Source: an uncultured Phascolarctobacterium sp.
Lineage (GTDB): Bacteria; Bacillota; Negativicutes; Acidaminococcales; Acidaminococcaceae
Assembly (NCBI RefSeq): GCF_934190775.1
Contig: NZ_CAKPTG010000012.1
Location: 1 to 64,000, forward strand
Direction: 5' to 3'
Length of the DNA: 64,000 bases
The notes beneath the pieces were generated by a model. The model saw only the letters and a list, made by a program, of their open reading frames with translations, did no database searches and was not told the origin of the DNA. Positions 6,258 to 14,976 of the stretch are shown one piece after another. The number at the start of each line of letters is the position of its first letter. Positions within the stretch are counted from its first letter, which is position 1. Position numbers and translations under genes: made by a program.

Positions 6258-9200
6258 TATTCATTCTCCTTTGCATTTATTTTTACGGATAGTAATTTAG
6301 AAACACCGGATTCTTCCATTGTTACACCATACATAATATCGGCGCATTCCATCGTACCCTTGCGGTGCGTAATCACGATAAACTGCGTGTCGCTGGCAAA
6401 GTCCCGCAGGAAATCAGCAAAGCGCTGGATATTGGCATCATCTAAAGGCGCGTCAATTTCGTCCAGAATGCAGAACGGTGACGGCTGGTAGCTCAAAAGA
6501 GCAAACAGCAGCGCAATTACCGTCAGCGCTCTTTCGCCACCGCTCATCAGGTACAGGCTCTGCAGCTTTTTGCCAGGTGGCTGCACGTCGATATCGATAC
6601 CGGAATCCAGCAGATTATCCGGCTCGGTGAGCCGCAGCACTGCCGTACCGCCGCCAAATATTTTGACATAGCATTGCGCAAAGTATTCGTTGATCTGGGC
6701 AAAGGCTTCCTTGAAGCGCTTGGTCATACCGCTGTTGATTTCCGCGATGACCGCTTCCAGATTATCCTTCGCCGTACACAAATCGTCATATTGCTTACGC
6801 AGGAATTCGCTGCGCTCCTTCACTGCGTTGTATTCTTCAATCGCCGCCGCATTAATCGGTCCCAGATCCGCAATCTGCAGCGTCAGCTGGCTTTCCTGCT
6901 TTTGCAGTGCCGGCAGCTCCATATCCTGCAGCTCAGCCAAATCCTGGCTGCGTGCCGCCGCCTCGTCCAGCTGATAATCCTGCTGCAGCTGCTCCCGGAT
7001 ATGGCCACAGCTGCTTTCATGGCGCGCCAAGTCCAGCTCTGTCTGCTTCAGCAGCGCTTCACTGTCGTTCACCTGCTTGCGCAATCCTGCCAGCGCCTGT
7101 TCTATCTCCTGCTGCTTATCCACCAGGTCGCCGCGCTCCTGGGCGAAGTCGTCCTTGCCTCCCAGAATCTGCTGCAGCTGTGCCAGCAGCTCATCGCTTT
7201 GCTGCTGCAGGCGCTGCTTTTGCACGCCGCAATCGGCAATTTCCTGCTGTCTGCGCTCCTGCTCCCTGCCATTGGCAGCAATCTCCTCCTGCAAGCGCAG
7301 TGTATCCTGATCCAGGCTGTGCATAGCCTTGGTGATATCCTGCGTGCGTGCGGCAGAGGTCTGCAGGGTAATCTTAGCATCCTGCAGCTGGTTATCCAAG
7401 GCAGTAACTGCACTGCCGTACTTTGCAATTTCCTTCTTCAGGTTATCCAAAAGCTCCTTGGCTTCGGTGTCCTGTCCCTCGCGCTCGGCAACTGCTGCGC
7501 GCAGCTCCTTCACCTTGTCACGGTTTGCCATATAGGCAGCAGTGATATTGCTGCGGTCATCTAAAAGCAGCAGCAAACGCTCATTGTCGCGCGTCTTCTG
7601 TTGCTGCACCTGCTCAAGGTTCAGCTTAAGCCTGTCGGCCTTCAGCTGCTGCTGACGCAACTCTGCTGCCAGCTGCTGCAGCTGCTCCTTCTGCCTGCCT
7701 TCGGCTTCTTCCAGCACTTCCAGCTTTTCCTGCCAGTCAAGCATCTCGGCATGCAGCTGCTTCACCTGCGCTGCTGCCTGAGCAATTTCTACATTACGGC
7801 TCAAATAGCCTTCCTTATGCTTTTTACTGCCGCCGCTCATACTGCCGCCGGCGTTTACCACATCGCCGTCAAGCGTAACTACGCGCAGACGGTAGCGTCC
7901 GGCCTTCGCGGCAGCTAAGGCAGCGTCAATATTTTCGGCAATCAGCACTCTGCCCAGCAAAAAGCGGACAGCGTTTTCCGCCTCAGGCTTAAAGCCGATC
8001 AGATCCACCGCATAGCCAAGAATGCCCGGCAGCTTCGCCAGTGCTTCCTCCTCACGGTTCGGCCCACGCCTTTGTACGGTATCCAGCGGCAGAAAGGTTG
8101 CACGACCACTATTGGTACGCTTCAAAAAAGCAATCGCTTCCTTCGCTGCGTTGGCCGAGCGCATCACCAGGTTCTGCGCGCCCTCGCCCAACGCTGTCTC
8201 GATAGCAGCGACATATTTATCTTCTACCTGCAGCAGCTCCGCTGCCACACCCACAACCTGCTCACGCCAGGGCTCCTGAGCCTTCAGCACCGCTTTGATG
8301 CCGTAGCTGAAGCCTTCGTAGCTCTGCTGCAGACGCTTTAAGCTTTGCTCGCGCGTTTCGGCCGCCGTCAGCTGACGCTGGCACTGCTGCTGACTGCTGC
8401 GCACCTCCTGCAGCTCCTTTTGCCCTGCATCATAGGCACTGCGCAGCTCTTCGCCCTGCCTGCGTACCAGCTCCATGCCGTGCGCACACTGCGACTGCTG
8501 CTCCAGCAGGCTGTTGTACTGCTCTTGTGCCTGACGGTCTGCAGCTTCCGCCTCTTCGATGCTCTTTTTCAAAGCATCGCGACGACGTGCACGCTGCTCC
8601 TGCTCCTGCTCCAGGTTATGCAGCTCGTTACGCAGCTTAATCAGCTCCTGCATACCGCTGAAGAACTGCGACTGCGCCTGCTCGTCGCTGCGCTTCGCTT
8701 CCTCCAGCTTGGCGCTCTGCTCATCACGCTGCGCCTGCAGCTGCTTGACAGCGCCATCGGCCACAGTATGCCTTTTTTCGACAGCATCAAACTCTGCTGC
8801 CAGCTCCTGCATGCGTGCTTCCTGCTCCTTCACCTGCTGCTCCAGGCGCTCGTTGCGCTGCACCAGGCGTTCGCCAGCTCTTTCGTTCTGGCTGACACGT
8901 TCATCAAGCACCTTCTGGTCACCGCGCAGCTTTTCCAAAGCAGTCTCGCGGTTTTTGATATCGTCCTGTAATTTATTATAAGCCTCAGCCAGCTTATCCA
9001 GCTCCTGCTGCACCTTCACGCCCTCGGCCTGCATGCTGCCGACCTTCGCCGCCTGCTCAGAGTAGGCAGCTTCGGCCGCCTGCTTTTTCGCCAGCAGCTC
9101 CTTGCCTGTGTCCTCCATCGCATCAAGGCGACGCAAAAGTACGGAAAGACGGCAACGGCGCAGCGCCTCGCTAAGCTCGTTGAACTGCTGCGTTTTGGCT

Positions 9201-9832
9201 GCAGCCTGCGCCAGCGGCTCCACCTGCGCATCTACTTCGCTACGGATATCGTTGATACGCGTAAGGTTGTTGGCCGTATCGTCCAGCTTGCGCACCGCAT
9301 CCTTCTTACGCAGGCGGTATTTGGCAATGCCTGCCGCCTCTTCGAACAGACTGCGTCTATCCTCGGGACGGCTGTTTAAAACCTCATCAATTTTATTTTG
9401 GCCGATAATGGACATGGAGCCCTTACCAAGACCGGTATCCGCCATCAGGTCGATAATATCCTTCAGGCGGCAGCTTTTCTTATTAATCGCATATTCGCTG
9501 TCACCGCTGCGGAAAATGCGGCGCGTCAGGCTCACCTGCTCAAAATCAAGCGGTAACGTCCTGTCGCTGTTATCAAAATCAATGGTGACCTCCGCTACAC
9601 CCAACGCTCTGCGCTTGCCACTACCGGAGAAAATCACGTCCTCCATCTTGCTGCCACGCAGATACTTGGCGCTCTGCTCGCCCAACGCCCAACGAATGGC
9701 ATCAGAAATATTGCTCTTGCCTGAACCATTCGGTCCGACAACAGCAGTAATTCCCTTGTCAAAGGTCAATTCAGTTTTATCAGCAAAGGATTTAAAGCCA
9801 TAGGTTGAAAAGGACTTTAAACGCACTAGCAA
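6257..9832 (-). CDS. smc: Chromosome partition protein SMC
   Basis: 1191 aa, the usual size of bacterial SMC. Head parts: Walker A GPNGSGKS (33-40) at the N-terminus; ABC signature as MSGGERA and Walker B FCILDEIDAPLDD at the C-terminus. Two long Gln/Glu/Ala-rich coiled-coil arms surround a hinge at about residues 510-670, where the SGGS/G-rich turn typical of hinges is visible. It should work with ScpA and ScpB (not in the window) to compact and segregate the chromosome. First of a two-gene unit with ftsY. Confidence 0.97.
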   Translation of the reverse strand: MLVRLKSFSTYGFKSFADKTELTFDKGITAVVGPNGSGKSNISDAIRWALGEQSAKYLRGSKMEDVIFSGSGKRRALGVAEVTIDFDNSDRTLPLDFEQVSLTRRIFRSGDSEYAINKKSCRLKDIIDLMADTGLGKGSMSIIGQNKIDEVLNSRPEDRRSLFEEAAGIAKYRLRKKDAVRKLDDTANNLTRINDIRSEVDAQVEPLAQAAAKTQQFNELSEALRRCRLSVLLRRLDAMEDTGKELLAKKQAAEAAYSEQAAKVGSMQAEGVKVQQELDKLAEAYNKLQDDIKNRETALEKLRGDQKVLDERVSQNERAGERLVQRNERLEQQVKEQEARMQELAAEFDAVEKRHTVADGAVKQLQAQRDEQSAKLEEAKRSDEQAQSQFFSGMQELIKLRNELHNLEQEQEQRARRRDALKKSIEEAEAADRQAQEQYNSLLEQQSQCAHGMELVRRQGEELRSAYDAGQKELQEVRSSQQQCQRQLTAAETREQSLKRLQQSYEGFSYGIKAVLKAQEPWREQVVGVAAELLQVEDKYVAAIETALGEGAQNLVMRSANAAKEAIAFLKRTNSGRATFLPLDTVQRRGPNREEEALAKLPGILGYAVDLIGFKPEAENAVRFLLGRVLIAENIDAALAAAKAGRYRLRVVTLDGDVVNAGGSMSGGSKKHKEGYLSRNVEIAQAAAQVKQLHAEMLDWQEKLEVLEEAEGRQKEQLQQLAAELRQQQLKADRLKLNLEQVQQQKTRDNERLLLLLDDRSNITAAYMANRDKVKELRAAVAEREGQDTEAKELLDNLKKEIAKYGSAVTALDNQLQDAKITLQTSAARTQDITKAMHSLDQDTLRLQEEIAANGREQERRQQEIADCGVQKQRLQQQSDELLAQLQQILGGKDDFAQERGDLVDKQQEIEQALAGLRKQVNDSEALLKQTELDLARHESSCGHIREQLQQDYQLDEAAARSQDLAELQDMELPALQKQESQLTLQIADLGPINAAAIEEYNAVKERSEFLRKQYDDLCTAKDNLEAVIAEINSGMTKRFKEAFAQINEYFAQCYVKIFGGGTAVLRLTEPDNLLDSGIDIDVQPPGKKLQSLYLMSGGERALTVIALLFALLSYQPSPFCILDEIDAPLDDANIQRFADFLRDFASDTQFIVITHRKGTMECADIMYGVTMEESGVSKLLSVKINAKENE

Positions 9833-9913
9833 TCACCCATCTTCTATAAATCAGTTATTATATCTTTTTATTGTACCATAAAATACGATTTTTTACACCA
9901 GCCAGAAGTTCTC

Positions 9914-10411
9914 TCATGCTAAAAATTGCAAAATAACCTGCCAGCGCTCCGCCAGATCCTCCAAGCGCAAGCGCGCATTGGCCGGACTTGTCGACGGCAG
10001 ATAAAAAATTCGCACCTGCTGCGGCAGTTTTTTGGCAAAATATTTTTTAAACGCTGCAGCTGCCTTGCCGCCGTTGCAGACCACTGCCTGTAAATGCGGC
10101 AGCTCGCCTGCAAGCTCCACGACAGCATTCGGCACCTCGTTTTTGATGCTGCTGTCCAGGCTGCCCTCGCGCTCGCAATAGCCCAGCGTGTCCCACAGTG
10201 CCAAGTGATGCTTATGCAGCAAAGCTTGCTTGGCAGCGTAATCCTGCGGCACGTCCTCCTGCAAAAGCAACGCCAGCAAACGCCAGAAGCGGTTTTGCGG
10301 ATGTGCATAATATTCCTGCTGCTCCAGCGATTTTATCCCCGGCATGGAACCGAGAATCAATATTCTGCTGTGCTCATCTACGATTGGTGCAAAGGATTTA
10401 CATGTGGACAT
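9914..10411 (-). CDS. DNA-deoxyinosine (hypoxanthine-DNA) glycosylase, UDG superfamily
   Basis: 165 aa. The UDG-superfamily signature appears as GSMPG near residue 22, then YYAHPQNRFW, a central NGGKA and a C-terminal LPSTSPAN loop. This set matches the family-6 hypoxanthine-DNA glycosylases, which remove deaminated adenine. The start overlaps the radical SAM gene by 34 bp, and smc begins 81 bp further on, so it likely belongs to the same transcript. The product is assigned from motifs; the exact base specificity is family knowledge. Confidence 0.8.
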   Translation of the reverse strand: MSTCKSFAPIVDEHSRILILGSMPGIKSLEQQEYYAHPQNRFWRLLALLLQEDVPQDYAAKQALLHKHHLALWDTLGYCEREGSLDSSIKNEVPNAVVELAGELPHLQAVVCNGGKAAAAFKKYFAKKLPQQVRIFYLPSTSPANARLRLEDLAERWQVILQFLA

Positions 10412-11391
10412 ACTCTTATCTCATCTGCCTTATCTTGGATTATCTGCAGCTTAAGGCCTGGGAATAACTTCTCCCAATAGCGCAGGTTGCAGCTTTTTTG
10501 CCCGCGCAGCTTCGATTCCAGGCGCGCAGGGCAATATATATTAATAGCGCCGCAGTCAGCCAGCTTTTCTAATTGTGACGTCACTTCGGTGCGCAGCACC
10601 CTGCTTTTTACCAGCTCGCCCATTGCCGGGTGAAACGGTCCTGCAAGAATGTTGCCCGGTGCGCACAGCTCCTCGTCTGGCTGCAGGCCAATGCGGATTA
10701 CATTCACGCCTGCTTCCGTCAGCTCGCGATAAGCCCAGGCCGCCTGCGTCACGGCCTCCTCCAGCGTCAGCGGCACAAAGCGCCCCGCCGCGTAGACCGC
10801 AGCCAGCGGCGTACCCTTGATTACTAATAAAGGATAGAGGCGTGCCACGTCAGGCTGCATCGCAATGGCCTTGCGCACTGTTGCCTGCACGCTATCAAAG
10901 CTTTGCTGCGGCATACCAACCATCAGCTGCAGGCCGACATGAAAGCCGAAGCGTTTTAAAAGCGCCACCGCCGGCGCCACCTGCGCCGCCGTGTGGCCGC
11001 GCTCCGCTGCCGCCAGCACTCTGTCATCCAGCGACTGCACACCCAGCTCTACCAGGCGCACCCCATGCTGCTGCAAAAGCTGCAAGCGTTCTTCATCTAT
11101 ATAATCCGGGCGCGTGGAAAGACGCACACTGCCGATAAAGCCTTCGGCCAGCAATGCATCCGTCAGCGCCAGCAGCTCCTCCTGCAGCTTCAAAGGCAGG
11201 CCGGTAAAGCTGCCGCCGTAAAACGCCGCCTCGTTGGCAGCGCTCGGTCGCAGCCAGCTGCGCCAGCGCGCAAGCTGCTCTTTGGCGGCTGCAACAGCAG
11301 CCAGCTTCTGGCCGCTAATCGTCTTTTGGTTACAAAAGACGCATTGATGCGGACAGCCTGCATGCGGTATGAAAATCGGCAGAATAGACAT
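10378..11391 (-). CDS. Radical SAM protein, Elp3/HemN-like
   Basis: 337 aa. An iron-sulfur cluster site CPHQCVFC places Cys13, Cys17 and Cys20 in the canonical CxxxCxxC form; FYGGSFTG follows as the SAM-binding glycine motif, and the GLQLMVGMPQQ segment is typical of the family. It resembles the short Elp3-like radical SAM proteins often found beside smc in Firmicutes. It lacks the C-terminal acetyltransferase domain of true Elp3. Its substrate is unknown. It heads the radical SAM-glycosylase-smc-ftsY run. Confidence 0.82.
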   Translation of the reverse strand: MSILPIFIPHAGCPHQCVFCNQKTISGQKLAAVAAAKEQLARWRSWLRPSAANEAAFYGGSFTGLPLKLQEELLALTDALLAEGFIGSVRLSTRPDYIDEERLQLLQQHGVRLVELGVQSLDDRVLAAAERGHTAAQVAPAVALLKRFGFHVGLQLMVGMPQQSFDSVQATVRKAIAMQPDVARLYPLLVIKGTPLAAVYAAGRFVPLTLEEAVTQAAWAYRELTEAGVNVIRIGLQPDEELCAPGNILAGPFHPAMGELVKSRVLRTEVTSQLEKLADCGAINIYCPARLESKLRGQKSCNLRYWEKLFPGLKLQIIQDKADEIRVCPHVNPLHQS

Positions 11392-11471
11392 AGATATCCC
11401 TTCTTTTAAACAAAAATACAGCTTTTATGTAAATTTTTTAGAAAAAAACTAATTAATGATAATAATTCCTA

Positions 11472-11501
11472 TTGACATTATCCCCTATAGGGGGTTATTA
11501 T
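11472..11501 (+). promoter_or_regulatory. MATE gene promoter with CsoR-type operator
   Basis: TTGACA (11472-11477), 18-bp spacer, TATTAT (11496-11501). The spacer contains the palindrome CCCCTATAGGGG (11482-11493). C-tract/G-tract dyads of this form are the known operator type of CsoR/RcnR (DUF156) repressors, and the position between -35 and -10 fits repression. Confidence 0.75.
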
Positions 11502-11538
11502 AGTGTTGCAAGAAATTTAATAGGAATGTGGTGCAGCA

Positions 11539-12849
11539 ATGAAATTATCTCACATGGAGTTTATAAAAACAAGTCTTCCCTTTACCTTTTCTACAGTGGC
11601 CGCCTCGCTCATGGGCGCCGTTGATACTGCCGTAGTCGGGCATTTGGGGAATTATACCTATATTAACGCAGTTTCTTTAGGCGCAGTAATTTTCAGCACA
11701 GTCTATTGGCTTTTCGGCTTTCTGAAAATATCCACCAGCGGCTTTGCGGCGCAAGCCTTAGGTCAGCACGATCCAAAGCTGCTCGCCGGTGCTTTTATCC
11801 GCGGAGTGCTGGCAGCCTTCGGCATCGGCCTGCTCCTCGTCATTTTACAGGAGCCTATCTGGCGGACAGCATTACTGCTCTTCAATCCCGACGCAGCAAC
11901 CAGGCCTATGTTAGAGCAATATTATCGCATGCTCATCTGGATTATGCCGCTGACGCTCGTCTTCCAGACAGCACAGGGATGGTTCGCCGGCACACTGCAT
12001 GTACGTATCGCGGTACTCACCGCACTTGCCAGCAACATTATAAACCTGCTGCTGGACGTGCTCTTCGTCATTGTATTGCATTACGAAGTAACCGGAGTTG
12101 CTGCTGCCACCTGCATCGCCAATATTACCGGCTTTTTGGCCATTCTGTACTTTTATGCCAAGCACAAGCCCCTGCCGCTGACAGCAGTGCCGCTGCGAAA
12201 AATCTTTTCCGGTCCCACCTGCCGCCAGATGCTGCAGTGCGGCTCGCATCTCACCGTGCGTATGTTCTGCATGATTATCATGGTCAACAGCTTTATGCAT
12301 CAAAGCTCTGCCTTCGGCGGCGAGCTTTTGGCTGCCAATTCCATTCTCTTCCAGATCCAGTTCATCATGGGCGATATTCTGACCGGCCTTTCGCAGGCAG
12401 GTGCCATCTATTCCGGCATTGCCTTCGGCGAGCATGACCGCTCCATGCTCAACGATACGCTGCGCATCAGCTTCATTTGGGCCATTGGCTTCGGCCTGCT
12501 GCAGACTGTCGGCTATTATTGCTGTCGTCACGCCATTCTCGGCTGCTTCACCAATCTTCACAGCGTCATTGCCACAGCGCAGCAGTACGATTTGTTCATA
12601 GCCTTCTTCCCGCTTATCAGCGCGCTTGGCATTGTCTACTACGGCGTGTTCAACGGTGCGCTCTACACCAAGCCTATCTGCATCTCCATGCTGCTGACGG
12701 CAGGCTGTTACCTTACCGCCTACTTTACGCTTATCCCGCTTTACGGCAACATCGGCCTGTGGCTGGCCTTCCTCATCTTCTATATTGCCCGCAGCAGCTT
12801 TTTACTGTTTTTTGTTTCCAAGCTGCAGCAAAGAGTAGCTTTAGCCTAA
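11539..12849 (+). CDS. MATE family efflux transporter
   Basis: 436 aa with about 12 hydrophobic segments in two similar halves, the usual size and layout of MATE (multidrug and toxin extrusion) carriers of the DinF/NorM type, which exchange cations for organic compounds. The first helix region reads MGAVDTAVVGHLG, a typical MATE N-terminal motif. The upstream CsoR-type operator and the convergent CsoR-family gene suggest that a metal or related stress signal controls it. That would be unusual for a MATE pump. Confidence 0.9.
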   Translation: MKLSHMEFIKTSLPFTFSTVAASLMGAVDTAVVGHLGNYTYINAVSLGAVIFSTVYWLFGFLKISTSGFAAQALGQHDPKLLAGAFIRGVLAAFGIGLLLVILQEPIWRTALLLFNPDAATRPMLEQYYRMLIWIMPLTLVFQTAQGWFAGTLHVRIAVLTALASNIINLLLDVLFVIVLHYEVTGVAAATCIANITGFLAILYFYAKHKPLPLTAVPLRKIFSGPTCRQMLQCGSHLTVRMFCMIIMVNSFMHQSSAFGGELLAANSILFQIQFIMGDILTGLSQAGAIYSGIAFGEHDRSMLNDTLRISFIWAIGFGLLQTVGYYCCRHAILGCFTNLHSVIATAQQYDLFIAFFPLISALGIVYYGVFNGALYTKPICISMLLTAGCYLTAYFTLIPLYGNIGLWLAFLIFYIARSSFLLFFVSKLQQRVALA

Positions 12850-12859
12850 TCTCAAACAT

Positions 12860-12891
12860 GACTGCACGTTCTTAACGTGCAGTCTTTTTTT
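12860..12891. terminator. Convergent terminator, MATE / CsoR
   Basis: Perfect 11-bp stem (12860-12870 with 12874-12884), three-base loop and T7. It overlaps the stop codon of the CsoR-family gene. Confidence 0.92.
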
Positions 12892-13261
12892 AGCGCAGAT
12901 ATTGGTCAATGGCCGCTTCAAAATCCTCCAGGCTTTTGCTGCCCTCGCCCTTTTCGATAGCGTGCAGAATGCAATGCTCCAGGTGGTCCTTCAAAATAAC
13001 CTTGGCCGTATTATCCAGCGCCTTGCGCACCGCAGCTATCTGAATCAGCACCTCCGAGCAATCCCTGTCGTTATCTACCATAGTCTTGATAGAACGCACA
13101 TGGCCTTCAATGCGTGCCAGGCGGTTGACAACCTTCTTCTTATTAGGATGGTTGTGAGCGTGTGCATGAGCTTCCTGCAAAGCCTGCTGTTTTTTATCAT
13201 CCTGCTGATTTAGCTCCGCCTGCCTGCGCACATATTCCAATAAAGATTTTTCCTCTGCCAT
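12890..13261 (-). CDS. CsoR/RcnR-family metal-sensing repressor (DUF156)
   Basis: 123 aa all-helical repressor. The start is placed at the ATG at 13261 (GGTGAG site); a longer GTG frame runs through a terminator. A His-rich arm (HAHAHNHP, residues 32-39) precedes the conserved RLARIEGHVRSIK helix. The metal ligand set Cys68, His93 and Cys97 matches the Cys-His-Cys site of Cu(I)-sensing CsoR; the His-rich arm could add another ligand. The likely target is the CCCCTATAGGGG operator 1.4 kb away in the convergent MATE promoter. Which metal or other effector is sensed cannot be read from sequence. Confidence 0.9.
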   Translation of the reverse strand: MAEEKSLLEYVRRQAELNQQDDKKQQALQEAHAHAHNHPNKKKVVNRLARIEGHVRSIKTMVDNDRDCSEVLIQIAAVRKALDNTAKVILKDHLEHCILHAIEKGEGSKSLEDFEAAIDQYLR

Positions 13262-13290
13262 TTTTCTCACCAACCTTATCTCTACATTAT

Positions 13291-13318
13291 TAAAAGGGAG
13301 CGCACTAAACACGCTCCC
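13291..13318 (-). terminator. Terminator of the HAD hydrolase operon or weak spacer hairpin
   Basis: Seven-bp stem GGGAGCG/CGCTCCC (13296-13302 with 13312-13318), short T run on the minus strand. It separates the Cof-type gene from the CsoR-family gene, which therefore may have its own promoter. Confidence 0.6.
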
Positions 13319-13323
13319 TCATT

Positions 13324-14133
13324 TTATTCCGCTGCCTGTGGCGTCAAAATGCTTTCAATAACCAAAGCAACACCGTCATCATTATTAGATGCGGTAATGA
13401 TTTTTGCATTCTGCTTCACGCTGTCCTTAGCGTTGCCCACAGCTACGCCGATGCCGGCATTGGCAATCATCTTCACATCGTTATTGGAATCACCGATGCA
13501 CATAATTTCCTGCGGCTGTACGCCATAGCTTGCAGCTACGCTTTTTACCGCCTCCCATTTGTTGACACCGGGCTCCATCAGCTCCAGGAAGTTGTCTTTG
13601 GAGCTGGTAACATCCAGCTTACCGGCAAAGTCCTCTTTGAACTGCTGCCAAACGTCAGCAAATTCGCCTTCCTTCGTCATCACCAGAATCTTATACGGCT
13701 CTTCATCCGTATGATACAGCGCATCACCGATAGCAGTCGTCTGAATGCCGCTGATTTTGGTGTACATGCGGGAGCAGTCATTCTCCTGCTTAATCAAAAT
13801 GCTGTCGCCCACATAAAGCTGCAGGTAATAGCCCTTTTCACGGCAGTACGCCAACACCTCATTGGCTGTAGACAGCTTCATCTTGTGCTCATAATAAACC
13901 TTGCCGCTCAGGCTGCCCTTAACGAGAGCGCCGTTATAGGTAACCAGCGGCACATCCAGGCCCAGCTTTTGCGCATAAGGGCGCACAGAAACGTACATTC
14001 TGCCGGTGGCAATCAAAAAAATCTTGCCTGCGTCCAGCGCCTTTCTGATAGCTGCCTCGTTGCGCGGAGAAATCTGGCAGTTCTTATTCAAAAGTGTATC
14101 GTCCATATCACTGGCAATCAGCTTAATTTCCAT
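13324..14133 (-). CDS. Cof-type HAD-IIB phosphatase
   Basis: 269 aa. The nucleophile motif DMDDT (Asp9, Asp11) opens the protein; a large C2B cap sits in the middle; the C-terminal GDSNNDVKMI motif holds the Mg-binding acids. This is the standard Cof/YidA layout of sugar-phosphate or cofactor phosphatases. Substrate unknown. Its start overlaps the end of the membrane-protein gene by 11 bp, so the two are coupled. Confidence 0.9.
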   Translation of the reverse strand: MEIKLIASDMDDTLLNKNCQISPRNEAAIRKALDAGKIFLIATGRMYVSVRPYAQKLGLDVPLVTYNGALVKGSLSGKVYYEHKMKLSTANEVLAYCREKGYYLQLYVGDSILIKQENDCSRMYTKISGIQTTAIGDALYHTDEEPYKILVMTKEGEFADVWQQFKEDFAGKLDVTSSKDNFLELMEPGVNKWEAVKSVAASYGVQPQEIMCIGDSNNDVKMIANAGIGVAVGNAKDSVKQNAKIITASNNDDGVALVIESILTPQAAE

Positions 14134-14554
14134 GCTCCATCTGCTCCTTTAACATCAATTTATCCAAAAATATAGCTGCTGCCGGATAAAGCAGCAAAAG
14201 AAAAATACCATGCATGATGCCAAATTTAAGATTGTAGCCCGGCAGCATACGGCAAACCGTTACGGCACCCTCCAGGGAGAAGGCAGCCATCACCAGCATA
14301 GCCTTCAGGGAATCGTTTCTGCGCTTGGCCAGCTCCTGCAGCCTCGTCAGCAAAAACTGCTTATCCACAATAACGTGCATCAGCTTCAGGCCCAGGCACA
14401 TAAAAGCACCTTCGATAAAAGAGCCTGCCACCAGACCGCCCAAGGTAACAACCTGCAGCATACCGGTTACATATTCACATAGGAAAAAAATGACGCTTAG
14501 CGTCAGCCACATTGTAGCTAAATTATACATTGTTTTCTTCAAATTAATCACCAA
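14123..14554 (-). CDS. Small membrane protein, unknown function
   Basis: 143 aa with four likely membrane helices (about residues 12-32, 36-57, 80-100, 110-130) joined by a basic cytoplasmic loop (LQELAKRRNDSLK). No family recognised. The start could also be the ATG eight codons later (MYNLA). Coupled to the Cof-type phosphatase by overlap. Confidence 0.6.
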   Translation of the reverse strand: MVINLKKTMYNLATMWLTLSVIFFLCEYVTGMLQVVTLGGLVAGSFIEGAFMCLGLKLMHVIVDKQFLLTRLQELAKRRNDSLKAMLVMAAFSLEGAVTVCRMLPGYNLKFGIMHGIFLLLLYPAAAIFLDKLMLKEQMEHGN

Positions 14555-14712
14555 AATACATTATAACACAGACAGCCGTCAAATTACACTAGGCCATCTT
14601 ACATTTTATGATGCTTTTAAGCATATTTTAGAAGTATTTTTGGAGAATTTGTGATAAAATAAATTTGTTAACGCAGTCAGACAGCATTGTCTGTACGAAA
14701 GGAGCAGTTTAT

Positions 14713-14976
14713 ATGAAGCGCAGTGATAAATTCCGCCAGGCCAACCGCGAGGCCCTGGCTACTGTTGTCGCCACCATCGCCGTCATCATCTTCTGGTGCC
14801 TGGCAGGCTTTGGACTGGCAGACAGCAATATTACCTTTTGGCATACACCTCTGTGGGTTTGGGGCGGTTGCGTAGGCACCTGGCTTTTTGCCATCGCCGT
14901 TACCGTTTTCTTGACGAAGAAGGTTTTTGTCAACTTTGATTTGGATGACAGCACGGAGGAGAAGCAGCATGAGTAG
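14713..14976 (+). CDS. yhdT: YhdT family membrane protein (DUF997)
   Basis: 87 aa with two membrane helices. It matches the small DUF997/YhdT proteins that usually sit just before panF. The ATG at 14713 follows AAAGGAGCAG; the longer frame from 14665 lacks such a site. Its end overlaps panF by 8 bp. It is presumed to assist the symporter, a link based on conserved gene order rather than experiment. Confidence 0.85.
   Translation: MKRSDKFRQANREALATVVATIAVIIFWCLAGFGLADSNITFWHTPLWVWGGCVGTWLFAIAVTVFLTKKVFVNFDLDDSTEEKQHE

Noticed and set aside
6674..9803. Several long plus-strand frames opposite smc
   Set aside because: Leu/Gln/Ser-rich shadows of the coiled-coil codons; no start signals.
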